64,000 nucleotides of DNA from Streptomyces davaonensis JCM 4913 (GCF_000349325.1 NC_020504.1:6048053-6112052); one strand, 5' to 3'. Numbered from the stretch's first letter, positions 8,620 to 16,990 are shown. Numbers and translations: made by a program. Notes: generated by a model from the sequence alone, not told the origin.

Positions 8620-9936
8620 ATGGAGACTCCGGTATTCGAGGAGATCGAACCCGCGAGCGACTGCGACTGTCCCGGATGTGTGCACTGGCGGCGCGTCCTG
8701 CCGCACTCCGCGACCGGCCGCACCGGCGCCCACCCGGCCCACCGGACGGTGATCGTGGCGGCCGCCGCCGCGGCGGCGCTCGGCGCGGGGCATGCCGTAC
8801 CGGCGCTGGCGGCCCCGCAGGCACCCGACCGGCCGAGTCTTGCGGCGGATCTTCCGGGGGCCGACGAACCCGACACCCCGCAGGGCAGCAAGGCCCCGCT
8901 GCACGGTCCCGGCGGAGTCCCCGCCAAGCCCGCCAAGGCGCCCACGACCACCCGCGCGGAGATCATCAAGCGGGCCAAGGTGTGGGTCGCGGCGAGGGTG
9001 CCGTACAGCATGTCCCGGTACTGGTCGGACGGCTACCGGCAGGACTGCTCGGGGTTCGTCTCGATGGCCTGGAGCCTGCCCGGCAACGAGTGGACCGGCT
9101 CGCTCGACCAGTACGGCGTGCGCATCCCGAAGGACGACCTCCAGCCCGGCGACATGCTGCTGTTCCACAACCCGGCGGACCCCGAGAAGGGCTCGCACGT
9201 CGTCATCTTCGGCGGCTGGACCGACTACACGCACACCTACTACATCGCCTACGAGCAGGCCCCTCCGAACGCCCGCAGACAGTCCACCCCGTACGCCTAC
9301 TGGAGCAATTCCAGCCGCTACGTCGCCTACCGCTACAAGGGGCTCGTGGCCGGCGGTACAGGTGGCTCGACGCCGGAGGTGCCCGCCGAACCCGCCGAAC
9401 CGGCCGGGTCGCCCTATCCGGGGCGGGCGTACTTCGGGGCCGGGGCCAACAACAAGTACGTCACCGAGCTGGGCCGCATGCTCGTCGCACGCGGCGCGGC
9501 ACGCTACTACACCTCGGGCCCGGGACCGCACTGGTCGGACGCGGACCGGCGGGCCACCCGGGCCTTCCAGCAGGCGCAGGGCTGGCGGGGCTCGGAAGCG
9601 GACGGGCTGCCGGGGCCGCACACCTGGGCGCTGCTGATCACCGGCAAGGGCAAGGACATCGGCTCCGGAAATCCCGCGCCGCCCTCCTCGCACGGGGTGC
9701 CCGGGTATCCGGGGCGGGCGATGTTCCGGCCCGGGGCGAACAACAGCCACGTCACGCTGCTCGGGAAGCAACTCGTGAAGAAGGGGTTCGGCAAGTTCTA
9801 CAAGACCGGCCCCGGCCCCCGCTGGAGCGAGGCCGACCGCCGCAACGTCGAGGCCTTCCAGCGGGCCCAGGGCTGGCGCGGCGGCGCGGCGGACGGCTAC
9901 CCGGGCCCGGAGACCTGGCGGCGGCTGTTCTCGTAA
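8620..9936 (+). CDS. NlpC/P60-like protein with two peptidoglycan-binding repeats
   Basis: A 438-residue exported protein. An N-terminal cytoplasmic-looking segment with a Cys cluster (CDCPGC, about 15-20) precedes a membrane/signal helix (about 43-62). An NlpC/P60-type domain follows with a catalytic Cys in RQDCSGFVSMAW and His in GSHVVIFGGW. Two tandem peptidoglycan-binding repeats, each starting YPGRA and containing GPGP..WS.ADRR and QGWRG, make up the C-terminus. Such proteins cut or tether peptidoglycan. It sits between the csl operon and lpmP, which fits a role in wall remodelling at the tip. The ATG at 8620 follows a gaggggaa ribosome site; 36 codons upstream are also open but have no such site. 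Confidence 0.82.
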   Translation: METPVFEEIEPASDCDCPGCVHWRRVLPHSATGRTGAHPAHRTVIVAAAAAAALGAGHAVPALAAPQAPDRPSLAADLPGADEPDTPQGSKAPLHGPGGVPAKPAKAPTTTRAEIIKRAKVWVAARVPYSMSRYWSDGYRQDCSGFVSMAWSLPGNEWTGSLDQYGVRIPKDDLQPGDMLLFHNPADPEKGSHVVIFGGWTDYTHTYYIAYEQAPPNARRQSTPYAYWSNSSRYVAYRYKGLVAGGTGGSTPEVPAEPAEPAGSPYPGRAYFGAGANNKYVTELGRMLVARGAARYYTSGPGPHWSDADRRATRAFQQAQGWRGSEADGLPGPHTWALLITGKGKDIGSGNPAPPSSHGVPGYPGRAMFRPGANNSHVTLLGKQLVKKGFGKFYKTGPGPRWSEADRRNVEAFQRAQGWRGGAADGYPGPETWRRLFS

Positions 9937-10026
9937 TCGATCCGCACGCCCTTCTTCTGTCCCCTTCTGTACCCCCCCGCAGTACCCCCTGTTGTGACGC
10001 ATCTGGCGCGGAGGCTGGAGGCACGC

Positions 10027-11136
10027 ATGAGCACGACCACTTCACCGACACCGGAGTCCGAGGGACCGTCCCGGTCCGCCCGGCTGATCCAGAACGAGGT
10101 CACCACCGAGATCCCCGTCCATCTCCTGTTCCGTGACGAGCCCGACCCGGTGTCGGTCCCGTTGAAGCCCGCGGTCGTCAGCCGCCGGCAGGGGACCGGG
10201 GAGCAGCCGAGGCTGCGTCGACCGGAACCGGCGAAGGCGCGGTCCCTGCCGGAGGTGGACCCGGAGCTGGCCGAGCGCCCCGCGCGGGTGCTGCCCGGCG
10301 CGGCGGGCGTCCTCGCCGGGACCTGCGGTCTCGCGGGCTGCGCCGTCACCTCCTGGTGGGCGGGCACCCTTCCGCCGCTCGCGCTGGAGGCGCTCCGGCT
10401 GCCCGTCTACGCCGGCGCGGGCCTCGGCCCCGCACAGTGGGCGGCCTACGCCGGGGCCGGCGCCCTCGGCCTGGTCGGCTTCGGCGGCCTCGCCCGGGGC
10501 CGGACCGGACGCGCCTGGGTGCTCGGTCTGTTCGGCCGCTACCGGGGCACGGTCCGGCGCACCGGCCTGATGTGGGTCAACCCGATGCTGCTGCGCCGCC
10601 GGGTGGACGTGCGGCTGCGGCACTGGCGCAGTGAGCCGATGCCCGCGTCCGACGCGAGCGGGGTCGCGCTGCGGGTGGTGGTGCTCGCGGTGTGGCGGGT
10701 GCGGGACACCGCGCGGGCCACCCTGGGCGTCGAGGACCACGAGGCGTACCTGCGCGAGTGCGTGGAGGCGGCGCTGGCCCGGGTGCCGGTGGAGGCGCCG
10801 GGGTCGGGGCGCGGGTCCGTGGAGGCGGCGGGGGAGGCGCTGACCCGGCTGGTCGCGGCCGACGCTGCGGCCATCGGCGTCGAGGTGTTCTCGGTGCAGC
10901 CGGTCCGGGTCGAGTACGCGCCCGAGGTCGCCGCCGCCATGCACCGGCGCCGGATCGCCGCGCTGGACGCCCAGCACCGGGCGTCGATGCTCACCTCGGT
11001 GGTGGACTCGGTGGAGGACACGGTGACCCGGCTGACCATGCGGGGTCTTGTCGAACTCGACGACTACGAACGCAAGGCGCTGGTGAAGGACTTGACGGTC
11101 GCCTTCTGTGCCGGGCGTGGGGAATCGGGTGGCTGA
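10027..11136 (+). CDS. SPFH/band-7-like membrane protein
   Basis: A 369-residue protein. A variable N-terminal stretch is followed by two hydrophobic helices (about 83-105 and 130-150) and an SPFH-type domain. Recognisable features are FGRYRGTVRRTGLMWVNP, VDVRLRHWRSE and VLAVWRVRDTARA, then a helical tail. SPFH (stomatin/flotillin-like) proteins organise membrane microdomains. It follows the peptidoglycan-binding gene by 90 bp on the same strand and precedes lpmP, so it belongs to the csl neighbourhood. The start is set by ggaggctggagg just upstream of the ATG. Confidence 0.78.
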   Translation: MSTTTSPTPESEGPSRSARLIQNEVTTEIPVHLLFRDEPDPVSVPLKPAVVSRRQGTGEQPRLRRPEPAKARSLPEVDPELAERPARVLPGAAGVLAGTCGLAGCAVTSWWAGTLPPLALEALRLPVYAGAGLGPAQWAAYAGAGALGLVGFGGLARGRTGRAWVLGLFGRYRGTVRRTGLMWVNPMLLRRRVDVRLRHWRSEPMPASDASGVALRVVVLAVWRVRDTARATLGVEDHEAYLRECVEAALARVPVEAPGSGRGSVEAAGEALTRLVAADAAAIGVEVFSVQPVRVEYAPEVAAAMHRRRIAALDAQHRASMLTSVVDSVEDTVTRLTMRGLVELDDYERKALVKDLTVAFCAGRGESGG

Positions 11137-11193
11137 TTGGTATGGACACGTCTTTTGATATGGACACAGCCAACTAACGGCAATACTCTCGAA

Positions 11194-11209
11194 CTTGGTC
11201 TAGACCTAC
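11194..11209. promoter_or_regulatory. Candidate DasR operator upstream of lpmP
   Basis: The core ggtctagacc (11197-11206) is a perfect palindrome and matches the centre of the Streptomyces dre consensus; the outer bases match poorly. It lies 46 bp upstream of the lpmP start. DasR is the GlcNAc-responsive GntR repressor of chitin and aminosugar genes. Confidence 0.65.
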
Positions 11210-11254
11210 CTGCACAGCTCACAGAACCTCCCCCACGTTCCCAGGAGCGGCAGC

Positions 11255-11860
11255 ATGCGCAGAAAGACCAAGTTGTCTGCCGCCGTGGTCGGTCTCGCCA
11301 CTACCGGAGCCCTCGTGCTCTCGTCCGGCGGGGCCAGTGGCCACGGCTACACAGACCTCCCCATCAGCAGGCAGAAACTCTGTCAGAACGGCACCGTGAC
11401 CAACTGCGGCTCCATCCAGTGGGAGCCGCAGAGCGTCGAGGGCCCCAAGGGCTTCCCGGGCTCCGGCCCGGCCGACGGGACGATATGCAACGCCGGGCTG
11501 GGCCAGTTCAGCCAGCTCAGCTCGCCGCGCACACCGTCGGGCGGAGCCTGGCCCGCGACCCGGGTGACGGGCGGTCAGAGCTACACGTTCCGCTGGCAGT
11601 TCACGGCCATGCACGCGACGACGGACTTCAAGTACTACGTCACCAAGCCGGGCTGGAACCAGAACCACAACCTGTCCCGGTCCGACCTCAACCTCACCCC
11701 GTTCCTGACGGTGCCGTACAACAACCAGCGGCCACCGCAGACCCTCTCGCACAGCGGCAGGCTGCCGTCCGGGCTCAGCGGACGGCACGTGATCCTCGCG
11801 GTATGGACGATCGCCGACACCGGAAACGCCTTCTACGCCTGCTCGGACGTCACGTTCTGA
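11255..11860 (+). CDS. lpmP: Secreted lytic polysaccharide monooxygenase (AA10)
   Basis: A 201-residue single-domain LPMO. The signal peptide (1-29) ends just before His30, which becomes the N-terminal histidine of the copper histidine brace. The second brace His is His120 (TAMHATTD). The axial Phe lies in NAFYACSD near the C-terminus, and Cys pairs fit the disulfides of AA10. There is no carbohydrate-binding module. LPMOs oxidatively cleave crystalline chitin or cellulose; in Streptomyces the csl-linked LPMO helps the tip glycan through the wall. A DasR-like site upstream suggests aminosugar control. Confidence 0.93.
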   Translation: MRRKTKLSAAVVGLATTGALVLSSGGASGHGYTDLPISRQKLCQNGTVTNCGSIQWEPQSVEGPKGFPGSGPADGTICNAGLGQFSQLSSPRTPSGGAWPATRVTGGQSYTFRWQFTAMHATTDFKYYVTKPGWNQNHNLSRSDLNLTPFLTVPYNNQRPPQTLSHSGRLPSGLSGRHVILAVWTIADTGNAFYACSDVTF

Positions 11861-11898
11861 GCAGCGCTTGAGCAACTCCGGCTTCCCCCGCGGGTAGG

Positions 11899-11937
11899 TT
11901 CCCCGTACGCCGGCTCGGCCGGCCGGCGTGCGGGGAA
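11899..11937 (+). terminator. Terminator after lpmP
   Basis: A 15-bp inverted repeat with one mismatch (ttccccgtacgccgg / ccggcgtgcggggaa) begins 39 bp after the lpmP stop. Confidence 0.75.
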
Positions 11938-11995
11938 TCGCGCTCTCGTACCAGAGCATGGATATCTGACGCTTCGTCAATTATGGTGCACCGCC

Positions 11996-13651
11996 ATGGA
12001 GTTCACGAGCGGCAGCATCGCGGAACTCGTAGCGGCGCGCTGGGGTGACCATCGCCCCGGACTGTGGTGCGAGGACCGGACCCTGACCCACCACCAGGTG
12101 GCCGCAGGCGCCGCGGCCCGCGCGGCACTCCTCACCGAACTGCTCCCGCCAGGTGCCGAGCCGCACCTCGGGGTCCTGCTCGACAACACCCCGGAGTACC
12201 CGCTCTGGCTCGGCGCCGCCGCCCTCGCCCGCGCGGCGGTGGCAGGCATCAACCCCACCCGCAGAGGCCCGGAACTGGCCCGCGACATCCTGCACACCGA
12301 ATGCCGCGTCCTGATCACAGAGCCAGCCCACCTCCCGCTCCTCCAGGCCCTCGACCTGCCCGGCGTCCGCATCCTGCTGACCGGCTCCGACGAGTACGAG
12401 GCCCTCCTCGCGCCGTACGCCGAAGCCCGCCCCGACCCCTCCCGAGCCACCCCCGCCGACCGCCTCCTCCTCTACTTCACCTCCGGCTCGACCGGCGCCC
12501 CCAAGGCGGCGATCTGCACGCAGGGCCGCCTGGCCGCGGCCGGGAGATCGCTGGCCGCGCAATTCACGGTCCGCCCCGAGGACGTGCACTACATCTGCAT
12601 GCCGATGTTCCACGGCAACGCCGTCATCGCCGACTGGGCCCCCGCCCTCGCGGCCGGAGCGGGCGTCGCGCTGCGGCGGCGGTTCTCGGCGTCGGGGTTC
12701 CTGGCGGACGTACGCGCGTTCCGGGCCACGTATTTCACCTACGTCGGCCGGGCCATTCAGTACGTCCTCGCCACCGAGCCCTGCCCCGACGACCGCGACA
12801 ACCCGCTGCGGCTCGGTTTCGGCACCGAGGCGGGGACGGCGGACGCGGCGGCCTTCGAGCGGCGCTTCGGGGTGCGGCTGGTGGAGGGCTACGGCTCCTC
12901 CGAGGGCGGCGCGGCCGTGCAGTGGTCGCCCGGGACCCCGGCCGGGGCGGTGGGGCGGGCGGTGCCGGGTCTCGTCGTACTGGATCCGGAGACGGGGCGG
13001 GAGCGGCCGGCCGCGCGTTTCGACGACGGCGGGCGGCTGCTGAACGGGGACGAGGCGATCGGGGAGCTGGTGAACCGGGGGCCGAGCCCCTTCGAGGGGT
13101 ACTGGCGCAATCCGGGGGCGGAGGCGGAGCGGCGGCGGGACGGGGCGTACTGGACCGGCGACCTCTTCTGCCGCGACGCCGACGGCTACCTCTACTTCGC
13201 CGGACGCGCCGACGACCGGTTACGGGTCGACGGGGAGAACCTGGCCGCCGCGATGATCGAGAACATCCTCACCCGCTACGAGGGCGCCCACGCCGTAGCC
13301 GTCTACGCGGTGCCGGACCCGGTGACCGGGGACCAGGTGATGGCGACGATCGCCGGGAGCTTCGACCCGGTGGCCTTCGCGGGGTTCCTGGCGGCCCAGC
13401 CGGACCTGGGGACGAAGATGGCGCCCAGGTTCGTGCGCGTGGTGGACCGAATGCCGGTCACCGCGACGAACAAGATCCACCGGGCGCTGCTGAGGCGGGA
13501 GGGCGTGCACTGTACCGACCCGGTGTGGTGGCGCCCGCCGGGAGAACCGACGTACCGCTGTATGACCCCCGAGGAAGCCGAAGGGCCCCTCGTCACGACG
13601 AGAGGCCCTTCACAAGTGCGCCGCCAGGGACTCGAACCCCGGACCCGCTGA
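11996..13651 (+). CDS. AMP-dependent acyl-CoA synthetase/ligase with a 3' end in a tRNA remnant
   Basis: A 551-residue adenylate-forming enzyme of the fatty-acyl-CoA ligase type. Visible motifs are the P-loop YFTSGSTGAPKAA (about 161-173), YGSSEGG, YWTGDLF, the hinge region FAGRADDRLRVDGEN and a C-terminal Lys in TATNKIHRALL. Substrate unknown. Codon 409 is TTA (13220-13222), implying bldA dependence. The last 24 or so residues are unusual: the frame passes through a terminator hairpin (13580-13611) and into the antisense of a tRNA-Lys fragment, ending QGLEPRTR at a TGA inside it. The original stop was probably replaced or lost when the tRNA fragment arrived. The ribosome site before the ATG is weak. 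Confidence 0.85.
   Translation: MEFTSGSIAELVAARWGDHRPGLWCEDRTLTHHQVAAGAAARAALLTELLPPGAEPHLGVLLDNTPEYPLWLGAAALARAAVAGINPTRRGPELARDILHTECRVLITEPAHLPLLQALDLPGVRILLTGSDEYEALLAPYAEARPDPSRATPADRLLLYFTSGSTGAPKAAICTQGRLAAAGRSLAAQFTVRPEDVHYICMPMFHGNAVIADWAPALAAGAGVALRRRFSASGFLADVRAFRATYFTYVGRAIQYVLATEPCPDDRDNPLRLGFGTEAGTADAAAFERRFGVRLVEGYGSSEGGAAVQWSPGTPAGAVGRAVPGLVVLDPETGRERPAARFDDGGRLLNGDEAIGELVNRGPSPFEGYWRNPGAEAERRRDGAYWTGDLFCRDADGYLYFAGRADDRLRVDGENLAAAMIENILTRYEGAHAVAVYAVPDPVTGDQVMATIAGSFDPVAFAGFLAAQPDLGTKMAPRFVRVVDRMPVTATNKIHRALLRREGVHCTDPVWWRPPGEPTYRCMTPEEAEGPLVTTRGPSQVRRQGLEPRTR
13580..13611 (-). terminator. Terminator next to the truncated tRNA-Lys
   Basis: A 15-bp stem (gaagggcccctcgtc / acgagaggcccttc, near-perfect) 6 bp beyond the 3' end of the tRNA fragment. 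It overlaps the coding end of the ligase on the other strand. Confidence 0.75.
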
Positions 13652-13652
13652 T
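13617..13652 (-). pseudogene. Truncated tRNA-Lys (3' 36 nt only), likely attachment-site remnant
   Basis: These 36 bp are identical to the 3' half of the tRNA-Lys genes, from discriminator through acceptor, T-arm and variable loop to the 3' side of the anticodon stem. Identity then stops abruptly. The piece lies about 115 bp downstream of an intact copy in the same orientation and has its own terminator. This is the footprint expected where an integrative element used the tRNA 3' end and was later lost (inference). Confidence 0.85.
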
Positions 13653-13726
13653 GCTGCATTCTCTGGGGGATAACCCCCAGACCCCCAGCAGTTCCCGCGG
13701 CGATGCAGGGGAGCCTCGTATGAAAA

Positions 13727-13760
13727 GTGAAGGCCCTCCGCTCTCACGGAAGGCCTTCAC
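13727..13760 (-). terminator. Terminator of tRNA-Lys copy 2
   Basis: Inverted repeat gtgaaggcc / ggccttcac with an inner tccg / cgga extension, 5 bp beyond the tRNA 3' end. Confidence 0.75.
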
Positions 13761-13765
13761 TGCTG

Positions 13766-13839
13766 TGCGCCGCCAGGGACTCGAACCCCGGACCCGCTGA
13801 TTAAGAGTCAGCTGCTCTAACCAACTGAGCTAGCGGCGC
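13766..13839 (-). tRNA. tRNA-Lys (anticodon CUU), copy 2
   Basis: The same 74-nt sequence as the copy at 8349, with an intact cloverleaf and CUU anticodon. It differs from the other two in its upstream flank. The truncated 3' fragment at 13617 lies downstream of it. Confidence 0.97.
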
Positions 13840-13936
13840 ATGACTCACGCCAGCGGCAAGATTTGGTGTCTCGCGGCTGACGACAGAGAAAATACTACCT
13901 GGTCCGGAGGGGCGCTCCGAACCAGGGGCAAGGGGC

Positions 13937-14695
13937 CTAGATCGCCAAGGACAGAAGTACAGGCGCCGCATTCCGATTCAGCGCGTCCGCCGCCTGCCGC
14001 AGCCGATGCGCATGCTCCACCGGGAGGGACAGGGCCAGGCAGCCCACCGAGGACCCCGCAGTAATGGGCACCGCCGCACACACCGTCCCCACCGCATACT
14101 CCTGGAGGTCCAGCACAGGCACCGTCGCCGGCTGGGCCTCGAGCCGCGAGAGGAGCAGCTTGTCGCTGGTGATGGTGCGCGAGGTCAGCCTCGCCATCTT
14201 GTGCCGCGAGAGGTGATCACGTCGACCGTTGTGATCGAGCTGGGTCAGCAGGCTCTTCCCGACCGCCGTCGCATGCGCGGACACCCGGAAGTCCACCCAC
14301 TCGTTCACCGCGGGCGTGTCCGGGCTGTCCGCGTACTGCGTGACCTTCACCTCGCCGTCGACATACCGGCTGATGTACACCGCCGCGCCGACCGAGTCGC
14401 GCAGCCGGTCCAGCGTGCGCTGGAGTTTCTCGCGCAGGGCCTCCTCCCGGTCCTGCGCCGAGCCCAGGCGGGTCAGCGCCTCGCCGGTGACATAGGCGCC
14501 GTCGGTGACCTGCTCGACGTACCCCTCGCGGCGCAGCATCCTCAGGAGGCTGGTCAGGCGCTCCGGGTTGAGGGCGGTGTGCCGGGCGAGTTCGGCGTCG
14601 GTGATTCCGGTGGTGTGCCGTGCCACGGTCTCCAGGACGCGCAGGGCGTCCTGGGCCGAGTGGTACGGCGCGGTCGGCTCGTGCTTCAGCGCCAC
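13937..14695 (-). CDS. IclR family transcriptional regulator
   Basis: A 252-residue IclR-type regulator. A winged HTH (about 12-70: AQDALRVLETVARHTTGITDAELA) is followed by a GAF-like effector domain (about 85-250) with DFRVSAHATAVGKSLL and a conserved C-terminal region. IclR proteins control catabolic and transport genes in response to small organic acids. It lies 165 bp downstream of the ABC importer genes on the same strand and next to the catabolic genes, so it is the likely regulator of that region. A TTGT-TG-ACAA dyad (14782-14791) in the gap is a possible operator. Confidence 0.88.
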   Translation of the reverse strand: MALKHEPTAPYHSAQDALRVLETVARHTTGITDAELARHTALNPERLTSLLRMLRREGYVEQVTDGAYVTGEALTRLGSAQDREEALREKLQRTLDRLRDSVGAAVYISRYVDGEVKVTQYADSPDTPAVNEWVDFRVSAHATAVGKSLLTQLDHNGRRDHLSRHKMARLTSRTITSDKLLLSRLEAQPATVPVLDLQEYAVGTVCAAVPITAGSSVGCLALSLPVEHAHRLRQAADALNRNAAPVLLSLAI

Positions 14696-14781
14696 GGTTC
14701 CCCCTGCGCTAGCTGTTCGGTGCCGGATTCCAGTCAGCCAATCGACTCAACGATAGCCGCCAAGAGGCTTGTAGTGAGCGG

Positions 14782-14791
14782 TTGTTGACAA
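14782..14791. promoter_or_regulatory. Short dyad between ehuA-like gene and iclR
   Basis: ttgttgacaa is a 4-bp-arm dyad 87 bp upstream of the IclR start codon. It may be an autoregulatory site; the evidence is the symmetry only. Confidence 0.25.
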
Positions 14792-14860
14792 GATTCCGAC
14801 GCCGCAACCTGCGGTGATAACCCTCTGGCATATGACACGGCCATGACCTGGTGACCGGCG

Positions 14861-15655
14861 TCACAGCACCGCGCTGAGAAATTCCCGGGTCCGGTCGTGC
14901 TCGGGCTCGCTGAAGATCTTCTCCGGGGAGCCCGCCTCGATGACCCGGCCGGAGTCGAACATCAGGACCTGGTCGGAGATGTCCCGGGCGAAGTTCATCT
15001 CGTGGGTCACACAGAGCATCGTGATGTCGGTGGAGCGGGCGATGTCCCTGAGGACGTCGAGGACGCCCGCGACGAGTTCCGGGTCGAGTGCCGAGGTGAC
15101 CTCGTCCAGCAGGAGCACCTGGGGACGCATCGCCAGGGCGCGCGCGATGGCCACCCGCTGCTGCTGGCCGCCGGAGAGCTGCGAGGGGTGCTTGTCGATG
15201 TGGTCGGTGAGGCCGACCAGCTCCAGCAGCTCCCGGGCCCGCTCCTCGGCGGCGTCCTTGGACAGGCCGAGCACGGTGACCGGGGCCTCGGTGATGTTTC
15301 TGAGGACCGTCATGTTCGGGAACAGGTTGAACTGCTGGAACACCATCCCGATCTTCTTGCGGACCTCGCGGACCTGCTTCTCCGGTGCCGGGAACAGTTG
15401 CCGGCCGTCGACGGTGATCGTGCCCTCGTCGGGCTTGGTCAGGGTCATCAGCAGCCGCAGGATCGTGGTCTTGCCCGAGCCGGACGGACCGATCAGGGTG
15501 ACGTGCTTGCCGGCCTCGACGGAGAAGTCGAGGTGGTCCAGGACCGTGTGGTCGCCGAACCGCTTGGTGACCTGATCCAGCCGGATCAGCTTGCCGTCGG
15601 AGCGCTTGTCGGCGGGCTCGTTCATGTCGGGACTGGGCTTCATGTCAGTGGACAA
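14861..15655 (-). CDS. ehuA: Polar amino acid/ectoine-type ABC transporter, ATP-binding protein
   Basis: A 264-residue ABC ATPase of the polar amino acid uptake group. Walker A is GPSGSGKTT, the Q-loop is MVFQQFNLFPNMTVL, the signature is LSGGQQQRVAIARALA and Walker B is VLLLDEVTSALDPE, with a switch His in VTHEMNFA. It is the last gene of a four-gene importer operon. The chosen start is a TTG at 15655 with ggag 7 nt upstream, overlapping the permease end by 11 bp; an ATG at 15643 is the alternative. The symbol follows the ectoine/hydroxyectoine EhuABCD set, to which these proteins look most similar; the substrate is unproven. Confidence 0.85.
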   Translation of the reverse strand: MSTDMKPSPDMNEPADKRSDGKLIRLDQVTKRFGDHTVLDHLDFSVEAGKHVTLIGPSGSGKTTILRLLMTLTKPDEGTITVDGRQLFPAPEKQVREVRKKIGMVFQQFNLFPNMTVLRNITEAPVTVLGLSKDAAEERARELLELVGLTDHIDKHPSQLSGGQQQRVAIARALAMRPQVLLLDEVTSALDPELVAGVLDVLRDIARSTDITMLCVTHEMNFARDISDQVLMFDSGRVIEAGSPEKIFSEPEHDRTREFLSAVL

Positions 15656-16295
15656 GGCGTCGCTCCAGGGCTCGCAGAAGAAGGGAGGCCAGATAGGAAA
15701 TGACGATGAAGGCCACGCCGATCACCGTCAGCGGCTCGGTGAACTGGAACTGCTCCTGGGCGAACAGCCGCGCCTCGCCGAGCATGTCGAGCACGGTGAT
15801 CGCCATCAGCATCGGCGTGTCCTTGAGCATCGCGATCACGTAGTTGCCGAGCGCCGGTACGACGCGCCGGATCGCCTGCGGCAGGATCACCGCGGTCCAG
15901 GTCCGGGTGAGCGGCAGGTTGAGCGCCGTCGCGGCCTCCCACTGGCCGACCGGCACCGCCTCGATGCCGGCCCGGTAGACCTGCATCGTGTACGTCGAGT
16001 AGTGCAGCCCGATCGCGAAGACACCGGTGGTCAGCGCGGAGAAGGTGACACCCCACTCGGGCAGCACGTAGAAGAGGAAGAACAGCTGCACCAGCAGCGG
16101 GGTGTTGCGCACGAACTCGGTGACCACACCGACCGGCCAGGTCACCCAGCGGCTCGGCACCCGCATCAGCAGCGCCCACACCAGGCCCAGCGCGAAGGAG
16201 ATCAACGAGCCGAGCGCCAGCGCCTGAAGGGTGACCAGCAGTCCGTCCCAGAACTGCGGCATGAAGTCCGAAACCGCTCCCCAGTCCCACTTCAC
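15645..16295 (-). CDS. ehuD: ABC transporter permease, polar amino acid/ectoine type
   Basis: A 216-residue integral membrane protein of the HisM/GlnP type with about five helices. The EAA-like coupling loop EAATALNLPLTRTWTAVILP contacts the ATPase, and the TEFVRNTPLLVQLFFLFY region is typical of the family. It pairs with the next permease to form a heterodimeric channel. The start overlaps the upstream permease stop by 4 bp (ATGA). Confidence 0.87.
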   Translation of the reverse strand: MKWDWGAVSDFMPQFWDGLLVTLQALALGSLISFALGLVWALLMRVPSRWVTWPVGVVTEFVRNTPLLVQLFFLFYVLPEWGVTFSALTTGVFAIGLHYSTYTMQVYRAGIEAVPVGQWEAATALNLPLTRTWTAVILPQAIRRVVPALGNYVIAMLKDTPMLMAITVLDMLGEARLFAQEQFQFTEPLTVIGVAFIVISYLASLLLRALERRLVH

Positions 16296-16990
16296 GACAC
16301 ACCACCGCCCACCGGCTCGGCAACGACGACTTTCTTCTCCGGGCGCTTGCCGACCCCGGCCTTCAGCTGCTTCTCCAGGCCGCGCATCACCCGGGTCAGG
16401 GCGAAGGCGATCACGAAGTAGATCAGCAGGATGTACGTGTAGATCTCGGCGCTCTCCTGGAGGGCGAGGCGCACCAGGTTGCCGCTGAAGGCGAGGTCGC
16501 CCATGCCCATGACCGACACCAGCGCGGTGCCCTTGAGCAGCTCGATCAGCAGGTTGGAGAAGGGCGGGATCATCTCAGGCACCGCCTGCGGCAGCAGGAT
16601 CAGCCGCATCCGCTGCCAGGGCGTGAAGCTGAGCGCGATGCCGCCCTCCTTCTGCGCCGGGTCGACCGCGTTCAGCGCGCCGCGCACGATCTCCGAGCCG
16701 TAGGCGCCGTAGGTGAGGCCGAGGGCGAGCGTGCCCGCCCACAGGGGGACGAGCTGCCAGCCGAAGGCGGGCGGCAGCACGAAGAACACCCAGAAGATCA
16801 TCACCAGCGCCGAGGTCCCGCGGAACACCTCGGTGTAGAAGCCCGCGAGGAAGCGCACGATCCACAGCCGGTGGGTGCGGGCGATGCCGGCCACGAAGGA
16901 GACGGCCGTGGCCAGCAGCGCGCTGAGCACCAGGAGCTGGATCGTGACCCAGACGCCTTTGAGTACCAGTTCCCACAGTCCAGAAGTCAT
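16292..16990 (-). CDS. ehuC: ABC transporter permease, polar amino acid/ectoine type
   Basis: A 232-residue HisM/GlnP-type permease with about five helices. FRGTSALVMIFWVFFVLP and the coupling loop KEGGIALSFTPWQRMRLILLP are recognisable. The ATG at 16990 overlaps the binding-protein stop by 4 bp; an ATG three codons upstream is possible but would overlap more. Confidence 0.87.
   Translation of the reverse strand: MTSGLWELVLKGVWVTIQLLVLSALLATAVSFVAGIARTHRLWIVRFLAGFYTEVFRGTSALVMIFWVFFVLPPAFGWQLVPLWAGTLALGLTYGAYGSEIVRGALNAVDPAQKEGGIALSFTPWQRMRLILLPQAVPEMIPPFSNLLIELLKGTALVSVMGMGDLAFSGNLVRLALQESAEIYTYILLIYFVIAFALTRVMRGLEKQLKAGVGKRPEKKVVVAEPVGGGVS

Noticed and set aside
13490..13800. Second open frame ending RQGLEPRTR near the tRNA-Lys
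   Set aside because: It is a frame-shifted shadow of the ligase gene reading through tRNA antisense; such endings recur at every tRNA here.
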